A DNA stretch of 64,000 nucleotides from Promerops cafer (taxonomy: Eukaryota; Chordata; Aves; Passeriformes; Nectariniidae). Location of the stretch: positions 372,001-436,000 of the forward strand of contig VZSE01005023.1 in NCBI GenBank assembly GCA_013398275.1, written 5' to 3'. The notes under the pieces were generated by a model. It was not told the DNA's origin. It made no database searches and saw only the letters and a list, made by a program, of their open reading frames with translations. The position numbers and the translations under genes are program-made. Below are positions 1 to 10,200 of this stretch, piece by piece; the stretch's first letter is position 1; each line of letters begins with the position of its first letter.

Positions 1-339
1 CCTTAGGAGTATTTTTGAACTGCAGTGAAATGAAATAATACTCTCTTCATTGCTATTGACAGAACCTAATAAAATGTTTCACACTAAATTGCCTTTGATG
101 CATCTGTACATAAAATTAATTATGCAAATAGCATAGTATCTTATCTCTACGGATAATTGCAACAGTAATCATACTTATGCTGGGGTTTTCTTCTTTTCAC
201 AGGTAAGTCTATTCTGAAAGTGGTGTGAAATAAAACTCTGTGATTTTACCTCCATTGTAAGTGCCTGGTGTATCACAGACAGGCTGAAGCCAGGAGACCC
301 CTCTGAAGCCCACCCAGTTTAGTGCTGTGCTCTGGACAG
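1..339. other. AT-rich noncoding stretch with recursive-splice-like site
   Basis: No gene is visible. The stretch is AT-rich and unique-looking, with an octamer ATGCAAAT at 122-129 (POU-type site) and several TAATTA-like cores upstream of a long pyrimidine run. The run leads into CACAG followed directly by GTAAGT; that site is listed separately. Bases from about 270 to 339 may be a decayed part of the CR1 fragment that follows, but I could not align them with confidence. No recognisable repeat occupies 1-260, and its texture is like that of conserved noncoding DNA, which is an inference only. Confidence 0.4.
186..262 (+). promoter_or_regulatory. Candidate recursive splice site with RS-exon
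   Basis: Seen directly: 13 consecutive pyrimidines (186-198), then ACAG ending at 202, immediately followed by GTAAGT at 203-208, so a 3' splice site abuts a 5' splice site with nothing between. A second GTAAGT lies at 257-262. The 54 bases between (203-256) contain stops in all three forward frames (TGA at 215, TAA at 204, TGA at 226). Known biology: vertebrate recursive splice sites in very long introns have this form, a pyrimidine tract and NCAG joined to GTAAGT, followed by an RS-exon with its own donor that is normally skipped. Inferred: the host gene would run on the plus strand and have a very long intron here. The downstream donor is imperfect, with TT instead of AG before it. No gene name can be given. 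Confidence 0.45.
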
Positions 340-800
340 GGTCAGCTGGAGCAGGACACTCAGGGTGGTGTTCAGTCAGGTTTCCAGGATGTCCAGGGAT
401 GGACATCACTGAGCCACCTGTGCATACTCAGTTACCCACACAATAGAAAAAGATTTTCCTAATGTTCAGACAGAACCTCCTGTGTTTGAGTTTGTACCCA
501 TTGCCTTTTGTGCTGTCATTGAGCACAAACTGAGAAGACCTTGGCTTCATCCTCTTTGCACCCTCCCTTCAGGTATTTATACACATTGATCAGATTTCCT
601 CTGAGCCTTTTCTTCTCCAGGCTGACCAGTCCCAGCTCTCTCAGCCTTTCCTCCTGAGAAAGATTCTCCAGTCCCTTCAACACTTTTGTGTCCCTTTGTT
701 GGACTCTTTCCAATATGTCCACATCTCTCTTGTACTGAGGAATCCAGAACTGGACACTGTACTTCTAGTGAGGCTTCACCAGAGCTGAGGTAAAGGAGGA
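340..800 (-). mobile_element. CR1 LINE fragment, 3' part of ORF2
   Basis: The stretch matches the C-terminal part of the CR1 second open reading frame read on the minus strand. The relic at 516-722 encodes recognisable CR1 residues such as LSQEERLRELGLVSLEKKRL and LINVYKYLKGGCKEDEAKVF, and the nucleotide pattern continues to about 800 (tail of the typical antisense phrase around a dominant chromatography-like run of GGACACTGTACTTC). The expected 8-bp tail repeat of the 3' end is not visible, so the end nearest base 340 is decayed or truncated. The 5' side fades after about 800, as usual for 5'-truncated LINE copies. Element family is confident; exact ends are not. Confidence 0.85.
516..722 (-). 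pseudogene. CR1 ORF2 C-terminal relic
   Basis: This is a 68-codon open stretch inside the CR1 fragment. It lies downstream of the reverse-transcriptase fingers and palm, in the conserved C-terminal region of CR1 ORF2, with the motifs SQEERLRELGL and NVYKYLKGGC. It ends where the CR1 protein would continue toward its last block (the region that reads HWNRL in intact copies), because a frameshift or stop intervenes. The methionine is simply an in-frame codon and no real start. The copy cannot make a working protein. Confidence 0.8.
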
Positions 801-2676
801 CACATAGGACCTCAGCCTTTTACATGACCTCTATCACTAGGACCCATGCTCACTCACAGAAATCCTCTATTTTCCCCAGCCTTCCTTTTCCTTCCAGCCT
901 AGCTGGATCGTGTCTGTGACAACTCTTGCCAAGATTCAGCTCCAGGTGGGCTTTGCCTTTCCTAACTCCATTCCCGCATGCTCAGACTGTGTCTCTGTCT
1001 TCCAACTGCTTTGATCCTAACTTTGTATGATTCCTTTTTTAGTTTCAGTTTAGTCAGGAGCTCCTTATTGAAGCCTGCAGACTGTCTGCACCTTTGCTGG
1101 ATTTTCTTCTTGATTGTTCTTGAGCTTAGATGGTCTGTTCCTGTCCCTCAGCACCAAAGCAGTTCCCATGCATGTGCCAGCAAGGCTTGCATAGGTGGTG
1201 TTGCAAGCACATGATCTCATGAAGAACACAACTCTCCACTGGGCTGAGAGTTCAGGTCATCCAGGGCAGAAATTATCTGCCCTTTTTACCGCAAAGACCA
1301 TCTCATATCTCTTCTTCCAGAATTCTCCAACTCAAACACACATGGTTTCCGTATGCTGCCATTCCAGACACTGTTCACACGTTTTCCTGGGTCTCATGCA
1401 CTCATTTTAAATGACAGCAAAGAAGAAATAGGAACAAACAAGATGTGTATCTTACGAAATGCATATCTCACAATTGTGGAAGTTTTGCCTTCTTCATTCC
1501 CCCACCTGCTGTCTTTGTTTATTGCCATCCCTTCCTGTGTTATGTGCAATTTAGATTGCATGGTCCTTGAGGTTAGGATCTGTCAGATTTTATTTGTCTG
1601 TACAATGGTATACACACCTATGGCACTATAGAAATAATTAATAATAACAATTTATGACAGAGTGCTTTGCTACCAATCATCACATATTGTGTTCACTCTG
1701 GTGAGACACAAAAAGCTTTTCTAATGGAAGTGGAATAATATCTCCTATTTCTTGACAGTTGACTTCTTAATATAATATCTGTATAAGCATGAAAGATTCC
1801 TGAAGGGCTCATTCTTCCAAAGCTGATCTATATTTCCAACTTTTATACATAAAAAATATAGAGATTTTCTTCAAAATGTGCTTTTTTCTTTATGTCCTAA
1901 GACTGACAAACCAATTCTGGTAATGCAAAGATTCTACTGTTATCATTGTGACACATAACATGGATTTTCCACACAAAATTCTTTACGTAACAGGACAGGA
2001 GAAATGTAGTAATTATTTGACATATGCAGGCATAAACCAAAGCACAGGAGCATCTTTTCTTCGCTAGATTGAATTAATTTGCTATAAAAATTAACCAAAT
2101 ATCTGGTGTACTTCAGCAAAAGAAAAAAGTCACCTATGAGGAATTTATAGAGTTTACTATCTTTTTCCAATATGAACAGAAGACACTGAGTTACTCCTGT
2201 AGGTGGGAAACTTTTATATCCACAACTTAAAACTTTGGTTTACCTGAAGTCACTACTCTGGAAGACAACTATATTATGCAATGTATCTGAATCTCCTTTT
2301 GCAGTTGATAATTATATTTGCCCACTAGTCTAGAAAAAGAACTGTGTTTAGGATTTGTAATTACAAATATATTAAAGAAACTACTATGGCAAGGAAGACC
2401 TGGTTTACTAATTCTTAAGGAGGAGTTTGTGGAATGGAAATTTCCACAACACAACCAAAGCTGAGATGTTTCTTTCAGAAACACTGTGAAACTATATAAA
2501 AAGGAAAAGCTCTGAACTAAAGAGCTCCAAAATTTTCTAGATGTGCAATAATCTGTTTAGATGGAGACTGCATTTTCCTGGAGAACCTGATCAAAAAATC
2601 AATTTGCTGAGAATGGCCTGCAAGTACATCTGGAGTTTATTTCCTGTGGACCAACATATTGTGCTTTCAGGCTAAA
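801..2676. other. Unique noncoding stretch, no gene seen
   Basis: Moderately GC-rich to about 1400 and AT-rich afterwards. Short frames at 978-1214 and 1353-1631 have no recognisable domain and look like chance. Bases 801-1000 could be a very decayed continuation of the CR1 fragment, but I cannot align them. I see no RNA gene or further repeat here. Confidence 0.5.
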
Positions 2677-2709
2677 AAGAAGAAGAAGAAGAAGAAGAAG
2701 AAGAAGAAG

Positions 2710-2739
<30 letters not shown>
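2677..2739 (+). repeat. (AAG)21 microsatellite
   Basis: There are 21 uninterrupted AAG units, 63 bases, all purine on the plus strand and preceded by five A. The tract produces meaningless poly-Lys and poly-Leu frames on the two strands. An all-purine mirror repeat of this length is known to be able to form triplex (H-) DNA and is usually length-variable between individuals. Confidence 0.97.
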
Positions 2740-2741
<2 letters not shown>

Positions 2742-5700
2742 TTTTCAGAATCACTATACCTGCTATCCTGTACGTATAGATCTTACAATTATTTTTCACC
2801 CCTCCAGAATTAAAAATATAAAATGTATCACAGGTTTGTAACACTGCAGAGGAAACTCCCTTTGACAAAACAGGTGAAGTTTAAATATTTTTAGCAAATT
2901 TTTTTTTGTGCATTATTTGTGGTTTTATTATTTGTGGTTTTTTTATTTGTTTTCACATGTTTCCATGATGTGGAATTCTATAGTTCAGTTTGTACTGACA
3001 TTTTTTAAGCTGCAGATTCACTGTTTACTTACAGTTTACTCCTCATAGCACATGGTGTTGTTTCCTTGGTTGACCTCTCAGGACAATGCTTTCACATATT
3101 TCAACACTCTTTGTAATCTTTTGTAACACCAATAAAAATGAATAATACTGACCTTTATGAAATACTTTGACTTCTGCCAAGGCATGAAGGTTGCTCTCTA
3201 CAGAAGTCCCATGTGTGGCTTGTACACCACTCACAGAGATTTATTTTAGCACCTTTACATGGACTGAATTTCACACCAAATTAATTTTATTAACTCATTA
3301 CACTAATTTTATCTTGTTCAAATGATATTTTATGTCTCTCCTTTCTGTGGCATAGATTGTAACAACTTTAGTCACACAAACTGTGCTCTGTTTTTTGGTT
3401 TTGGTTTGGGCATGAACATATTTGCATTTCAACTACCCAGCAATTCCTTGCTAACTACTAAACAACATATGTAATATAATATATGTCAACCTTTGAGAAA
3501 AAACCCATTGAAAATACGAAAGGAAACAGTCTCATTTTTTTCCTTGTTAAGTTGATCACTATACATGTCCATAGCTTGAAGTGAGGAAGGGAAATGGCAG
3601 GAGACCTTTTTGCAATCTGCAATCTTGAGGGACAACCTTAGGAGAAACAGCTATCCTGTTATGCAGGGCAAAGAACTCCCTTCCCCTACCCTTCCTTTCC
3701 CTCTCCTCTCTGCTCCACTCTGCTCACATTTCCACTTCTGCTCCTTCTCCTCTCCCTGTGTGGCTTTCAGGAACCACAATTTCTTGTCATTGTAATTTTT
3801 CAAATTATGATTTACAGTCTTGATTATCAAAATTTGGTATGTTATTTTCAAACTGAATGTTGTACTAAAAGTATTTTAAAATGTGGTTTGTCCTTCTAAC
3901 TAAATGTAGCAACGTGTGGCATCTTTCAAACAGGGATTGTATTATTTACTGGGGGCACAAGCTGGTGTTTTCTTGATGTTTTACAAAGGAAGAACAGCTC
4001 AGAAGTTAGGGGTAATATGCAGGTATCTTTAAGACCTGAGCACAAATTGCATGGATACTGAAGATAGACAAACATGCGAGCACTGTAAAAATGCCTGCTT
4101 ATAAATTGTAATTTATTTATGACTCAGTTCTGAACGAATGGGAAAACAGAGTGTCCTCAGAACAAAAATCTGAACCAAAATAGCATATGCAATATAAATA
4201 TCAGATTTGACCCATGCTGGCAAGATCTTTTTGCTGAAGGAGGTAGAAACTTAAAAACATCTATGACATTTACATCTCTTTCCTAACTGTAATCTTTGCT
4301 GCTATTTGGAGAGAGTCACCTCAGGGCAAAAACCAAAAAGGTGTTCAATCATACACACAAATACTCATAAACAAGAGAGGATGGGAACTGGATACTTTAC
4401 TCAAATTGGAGTAAAGTAAGATAACTACAGAAGGACTACCCGTGTTTATGACATTCAGTATGGCAGGAGCATTTTCTGTCACTGAAACTGGCTAGCTTGA
4501 ATCCACCCATACCCACTCTAACAAATACCTTTTTTTCCAAGACAGAAACAAAGTAGCCTCCTTTTAATAACTCTCTAAATGTGCTCAGGAACCGTACGGG
4601 AAAATGCAAGCTGGCCTGGGCCCAAGTGCGTTCCAGGAATAATTTTAAAATTTAATAGCAGAGATAATTGTGATCCAGTGCCTATGGCTGTTTCCAGACA
4701 CTACTTTCTGTATGTGCACAAAAACAGTCAAAATGTCTGGTCTGTGTTTCTCAGGGCTTCTGTGCAAATCAGCATAAGGTCTCTTAGGTTTGACAGTGCA
4801 CGTGGATTAAGTGACTGGACACTGGCCTTCCAAAAAAAATTTATATACATTTCCAAAAATATTATAATAAACAAATAGGCTGCTGAATAGAGAGCATAAG
4901 TCTAATAATAATAGGTCTGTTTCTTTCTTATGTTCTCCACATAGTATTTAGAAATAGTCCTTAGACCTGGCAATCTGCATGTCAGAAGCTGAAAAACGCT
5001 GCTTCGAAGTAATCTGGCATTCATATACAGACTGACATAAGGGAAATTATGTGTTCCCTTTATGGTAAATGATTAACTGGAAAACTGCTGCACATGTTTG
5101 GTCTTTAAGTTTGGTCACCTGAACTAGGATTTGATATCAAAATCATAATTTGGCACTGATTTGCACATGTTGTGTCATACCTAGAAAATGGCTGGTGGTC
5201 AAAACAAAAGAGAGGAGGCATGCAAAATGAATATAGGTTCTTGGCAGCAAAAGTTTCTCATTTAAAAACTTAGGAAGACATTATTTGCTTACTGTAACCA
5301 TATCTATTATCTTCTTCTAAATAGCATATTTGCATGCAGTGGTAGAATTTATATACTTTTTTCTAAACCATGTTTCAGATCTTTAGCAGAAGGTAAGTTT
5401 AATCTTTTTCAAACTCTGCTCTCAAAATGGACTGTTTCAGAGCTGTCTATCTGAAAGGCAGAATGAAGCAAGGAGAGCTTAATCCAAATTTTTGTAAGGG
5501 CAGAAGCAAAGATCCACATCAAGCTACAGGCGGGGGATTTTATTAGCATTTGTGTAGTTAGACCAAAATCAGTGTTGTTTAATTGCAAGTTTCTCACTAA
5601 TATGAAGCTTGAACTTAAAAGCTTTGTTCCCTGAGACTGTTAAAGAGTCAAAGATTCACAAAGGACCCTATATTCAAAATTCAGTACTCTGATGCAGTGT

Positions 5701-6832
5701 AATTAATAGCCCTAAATTAAACACACTGCTCCTACTTTACACCCTCAGCAGAACATCCATGGAAATGGGAAACATTTACACAAATCAATAAGAGGTACAC
5801 AGTAGAAAGTCTGGCCTCAAGGAGTGTGCAAATATTTCCATAATTTTTGAGTTTTGCATTTACAATGTAGAACAGGTAAGGCCTGTCCTTGAATAATGGA
5901 GGCAAAGGCAGCTGAGTGAGAGAATGATCAAGGGGAAATGAGACATCTGGGGCCAAAGCCATTCTCTAAATCAGACTAAGTGAGGACCTGATCCTATGAC
6001 TCCTCTTCAAGGAGAGGTACTAATCAAGTTACATGGGATAAAATCTTCTTCTCTTTTAGATTTCTTCTAAAAAGAAATTACTTAGGCACCTAACTCAAGT
6101 TAGAGAACAGAACATTGATCTTAGATGGAGGAGATTTTACCCCCATGAATATCACTCAGGTACAATCTTGCCTCCCTAAAGAGGCCAGTACACAAGTAAC
6201 ACCCCTCTAAAAAGCATTTTCTGTTGGTGAGATAAACTCACTTCTGAGAATCTCCTCTCCATTCATCCAGCTCTTTCCAGGTATTGCGAGGAGCCTAGGT
6301 TATAATGGGAGATGGCAAACTCTACATGATAGGTGAGTATGAAAATTAGTGAGTTTGGAACTTAGAGATGATGTGGCACTAAAACTCTTGTTATTCCTAT
6401 TCTACAGACATTTCTGAAATTTCAGCAATGTATAAGCACTCATTTTCATGAGAACCATAGTGCTCCTTAGTGCAAGCAAGACTGAAGGCTCGAACAACAG
6501 CAGATTGAAATGCTTGGCTTTGATGGACGTGCACATTTTTTCTTCAGGCAGGCTTGTAGGGATGACAGAACAAAATGGCTTTCATCTTTCTGGGTGTTAT
6601 TTGAACAAAAATGACATATTATATTTAGCTTTTCTGCCTATCACAGCTCCTCCTATCAAAAAGAAAGAGCTACTGATGTGTGGTACTGCCAGGGTCAGAA
6701 ATATCTTGAAGGAAGTATCTCCTTGTCTCTGCCACATACAGGAAGTAATTTTTTGTGTCTGTGTATGGAGACATAGCACTCCTAGCACTTATCTACACAT
6801 TTGCTTATTCCTAATAAGCCTCAGCATTTGTT
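2740..6832. other. Unique AT-rich stretch, no gene seen
   Basis: No gene or dated transposon is recognised. Local features: a pyrimidine-rich tract at about 3670-3770 on the plus strand, and a splice-like cassette at 5379-5398 (see findings). The 187-codon frame starting at 6448 runs through the edge of the solo LTR at 6833 and is rejected as a gene. The rest is AT-rich DNA with scattered short frames under 100 codons. Confidence 0.45.
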
Positions 6833-7240
6833 TGTGGTGTCCCACGATTTGGGTCCCTCCCTGCAGGCAGAGGGCCCCTGCGTGGCAGGGACCAGGAGCG
6901 CTGATGTCCTACCAACCCCGCGCGGTGTCGGTGTCCAGAAGAAAGCAGCACACACAAAACAGGACAAGCCAGGGATTCCAGGGTTTAGTCCAATTGCTTA
7001 TTGAGCATTGAGTTTATTAAGTTTAGGAAGTTTACTGTGGAATGCAGACTTATATGACCCCTGAGCTTATGGAATGAGCATAACACATCACCGTTGTCTG
7101 CCTCAGGTTGTTAAGTTCCCCAAAATAAATAGGTACTTATACATAGAGAAAGACCTTTTGTGTGGGGAAACCCCACCTGTGTTGTTACCCCTCAGAGTTG
7201 ATTCTCTCTGTCACTTCAGTCACAGGACTCTGCTGAACAT
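6833..7240 (-). mobile_element. Solo LTR of an endogenous retrovirus
   Basis: Read on the minus strand, the stretch has the order expected of an LTR: a TATA box (CATATAAG, at 7047-7054), about 35 bases later AATAAA (7013-7018), then a second AATAAG, a GC-richer R/U5 part, and a terminus ending GTGGGACACCACA at 6833. A perfect 6-bp hairpin (GTGGGG/CCCCAC, 7162-7176) lies in the presumed U3. Both flanks lack retroviral coding sequence, so it is a solo LTR. The U3 end at about 7240 (a CA dinucleotide at 7238-7239) is a guess, and I could not find a convincing target-site duplication. Family assignment within avian ERVs is open. Confidence 0.6.
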
Positions 7241-10200
7241 TTTACAATGAAGATTTTTTGGAGAAAAGAGTGCCTTTACTACATATTGACTAGTCTATGG
7301 CATTTTAGGGTGTTTGGCCTCAGCTGTGGCAATGTCACATGCCAGAGACAAGCGTTCCATACAGACCAGCTGTAACAGAACCCTGTAAAAAGTACCTGTG
7401 TGGCTGTTTGAGTTCACAGATCCATAGTGTCACTCCCTTTGCTGCAGCTGCCGCAGATGAGCGTGCTGTCACATTTTGCACTGCAGCAGCAGGATTCTCT
7501 GACCAAGAAAATCCATATAAAAGGCATTTTCTGACTTTGATTTTTTTTTCCTTTTAATATCTCTAGCAAGATTCATCTTTATTATTTGGTATTACACAAG
7601 CTCTCAGTTAACCAGGTATAGATCTAAATTGTCAATGGTACATACATAGTCCAGCAGTAGTCTTCAGATATGGAAAGGGGGTTTTACCTGTAAGTTTTGT
7701 GATGTTCTGAAAAGCAGAAATAACATACAATCCCCCATTTTCAACAAGATGAGTCAGACCCTAAATTTCTTCAGCAAGTGTTGTTAGCTGTTTTAAAATG
7801 CTATTAACCAAAACCTCTAATAAATGAACCAAATTATATAAACACCTACTTGAAAAATTTATATATTCTATATATATTTTTTCCCCCTGAATAATAAGTG
7901 GCTTTTTTCCAAGGAAAGAAATTACCCAAACTAACTTGTGAAATTGGGTCTCGTTATATAAAGTTAAAATTCAGAAGGCTTCATTAGGATTTAGTGTGGA
8001 TAGTAAAGATTTTACCTGTGCAACACAAAATAAATTGTCACATATCTAAATTTAAAGACATATTTTTGAGTGCTAAATACAGACATTCTTTCCTACTACA
8101 TCTCCCAAAAAGTCAGTAACAATTAAGAGGAATTTGAGTTATGAAAATTAATTCCTCATTTGTACAAATATTTAAATTTTGGGGTGTTTTTCTATTTAAT
8201 CTCTACACTGAGAAAATAATGTCATCTTAAGAAAGGAGAAAACAGCCCAGGAACAATTTCAGGGTCTGAGCCTTCCACCTAGATCCAAAAACTGCTTTTG
8301 CACCTGTATCCCACTGATTTAGGTTGGACTTATGTGTGAAAATATCTTTGAACATACTTTGTGTCTTCCTATATTAAAAAAAATTGTCATCGTTCAGGTA
8401 TTCCCAAGAGGTTTAAAGTTCTGTAGAACTGAAAGGAGCAAGCAGTTCTTTTATGGGTCACATGTGGTATGGCTCTATTAATTTCAGTGGAATTTGAATA
8501 ATTTTTAATCTTTCCTGGACTTTTCCCTTTAAAAACCAGGAAATATTAGGAAAAAAAAATGGATTCTATTAATAAGAGAGCAATGGAATTAATTGATTGA
8601 AAATAATACTGGCTGTTGATTTCTAGGGAAAGAACTATAGTATTTCAATCTTTTGTTTAGCTCTCCAACCTGTGTGAATAGGGGAAATTAAATGACACAA
8701 GCTGATATTTAATATATGTAGTAATGTTCTGAAACTGATGCCTCTTTAAGCAAACTGCAGTGCACCAAAAATAGTTAAATAGTTAATGAATTATGAAACA
8801 AAAAGATGGTTGCCACTGAGAAATATCTTGAGCTTAGGCAGTCTACTGACAAACATTTCAGGAGTGGTTTTTACAGGTGGTGGCTCTCACCCTGTGAGCC
8901 CAATGCTCCTGAGGCTGTTTTCTGCAGAACCCTTTTCCCCTTCGGCTTCTACCACCTCTCACGAGAGGAAAACCTGTCACAATGCCCTAGCTCTGCAATT
9001 TCTTGTCTGGTCACCTTGTCCATGCTGTCCTACCCTCACCTTGGCCACGCTCTGGTGGGAATGGCAGACTAAGACTTGTGACCTGCCACTGTCATTAAAG
9101 CTTAGAACCTGATCCCTCCTCATAGTTTACCAAAGGAAATTTCTGCCTCCTGAAAGGTTTCTGTACATCTCTGAGGTAGAGGGGCAGCTTGACCTGGGTA
9201 AATATTGTCTCTCTTTGAAGCAGCTGGTAGCCTGGACAGAGCCAATGCTTAGCCCGACAGCTTAGGAAATCACTTACTTGCTGTGTCTGGGAAGGGTGAC
9301 AGGGGAAAAGACTGAGAAGCAGATACACTCTTAAATCAATCATAAGGACATATTTATTTATGCAGCTGGCAAGTGTCCAAATCCACCAGGGCTCTGAATG
9401 AGTTATGCTCTCCAAAGCTTTTGCACAGACCTATAGATTAGTCATGCTCTAAATGAATTGTCCATTCAGCACTACAAGCTCTACCTGGCTACTTTCTAGT
9501 TAGAAAAGGTGTGTGTGGTAGCATGAATGGACAGAGTCAGACACTTAGTTGTTAAGTCAGTGGCACAGAAGCATTTGGCACAATCCCAGGGCCAGCAGGG
9601 CTGCAATAGTTACCTGTGATCTGTTTCTGTTTCCTCTTTGTGCACTGTACGAGCAAGAACAGAGTCACATTCAAACGGCTGCTGTACCTTGAAATGGTGA
9701 TCATAGGCTCAGCAGGCCTGCTTTAACACTTTTCTACCTTAGTGTCCCTGCATCTTCATAAATGGTCATTTTTCATGCCATGAACTAATTTTGGCATGGT
9801 TTCTCTCAACAATTCTTCCCGGGCAGAAACATTTTGCACTTGCGCTTAAGGAAACTGAGCAATTTGGTGCTTATTCACTTACGTGTTTGCTTTCCTCTCC
9901 ACTCAGAGTAGGCTTGCAAGATACATCTGTCTCGAAACTTATATTACAATCCACCCTCTGATATCACAACATTTACTATTCTTCCCTTGGATCATAAAGC
10001 CTAGTCAGCCTCAGATGGGAAAAAAGCTTTGGGAGAAAAATATCAGACACAGTCTCTGTAGTGGAAGAGAAAGTTGAAAGAGAAGTTGATTGTAGTAAAA
10101 ATACTGAGAAATACCCTGGGAAGAGGGGAAGTTTTGAGTGCCTGAAAAGTCAAAAATTTGATCTGAGAAGGAGGGAGAGAAAGATATTTGAGAAAAAATT

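Noticed and set aside
2599..2868. Poly-Leu and poly-Lys frames
   Set aside because: Produced by the (AAG)21 microsatellite.
6448..7011. 187-codon plus-strand frame
   Set aside because: It runs from unique DNA into the solo LTR at 6833 in antisense, has no domain and no splice context; accidental.
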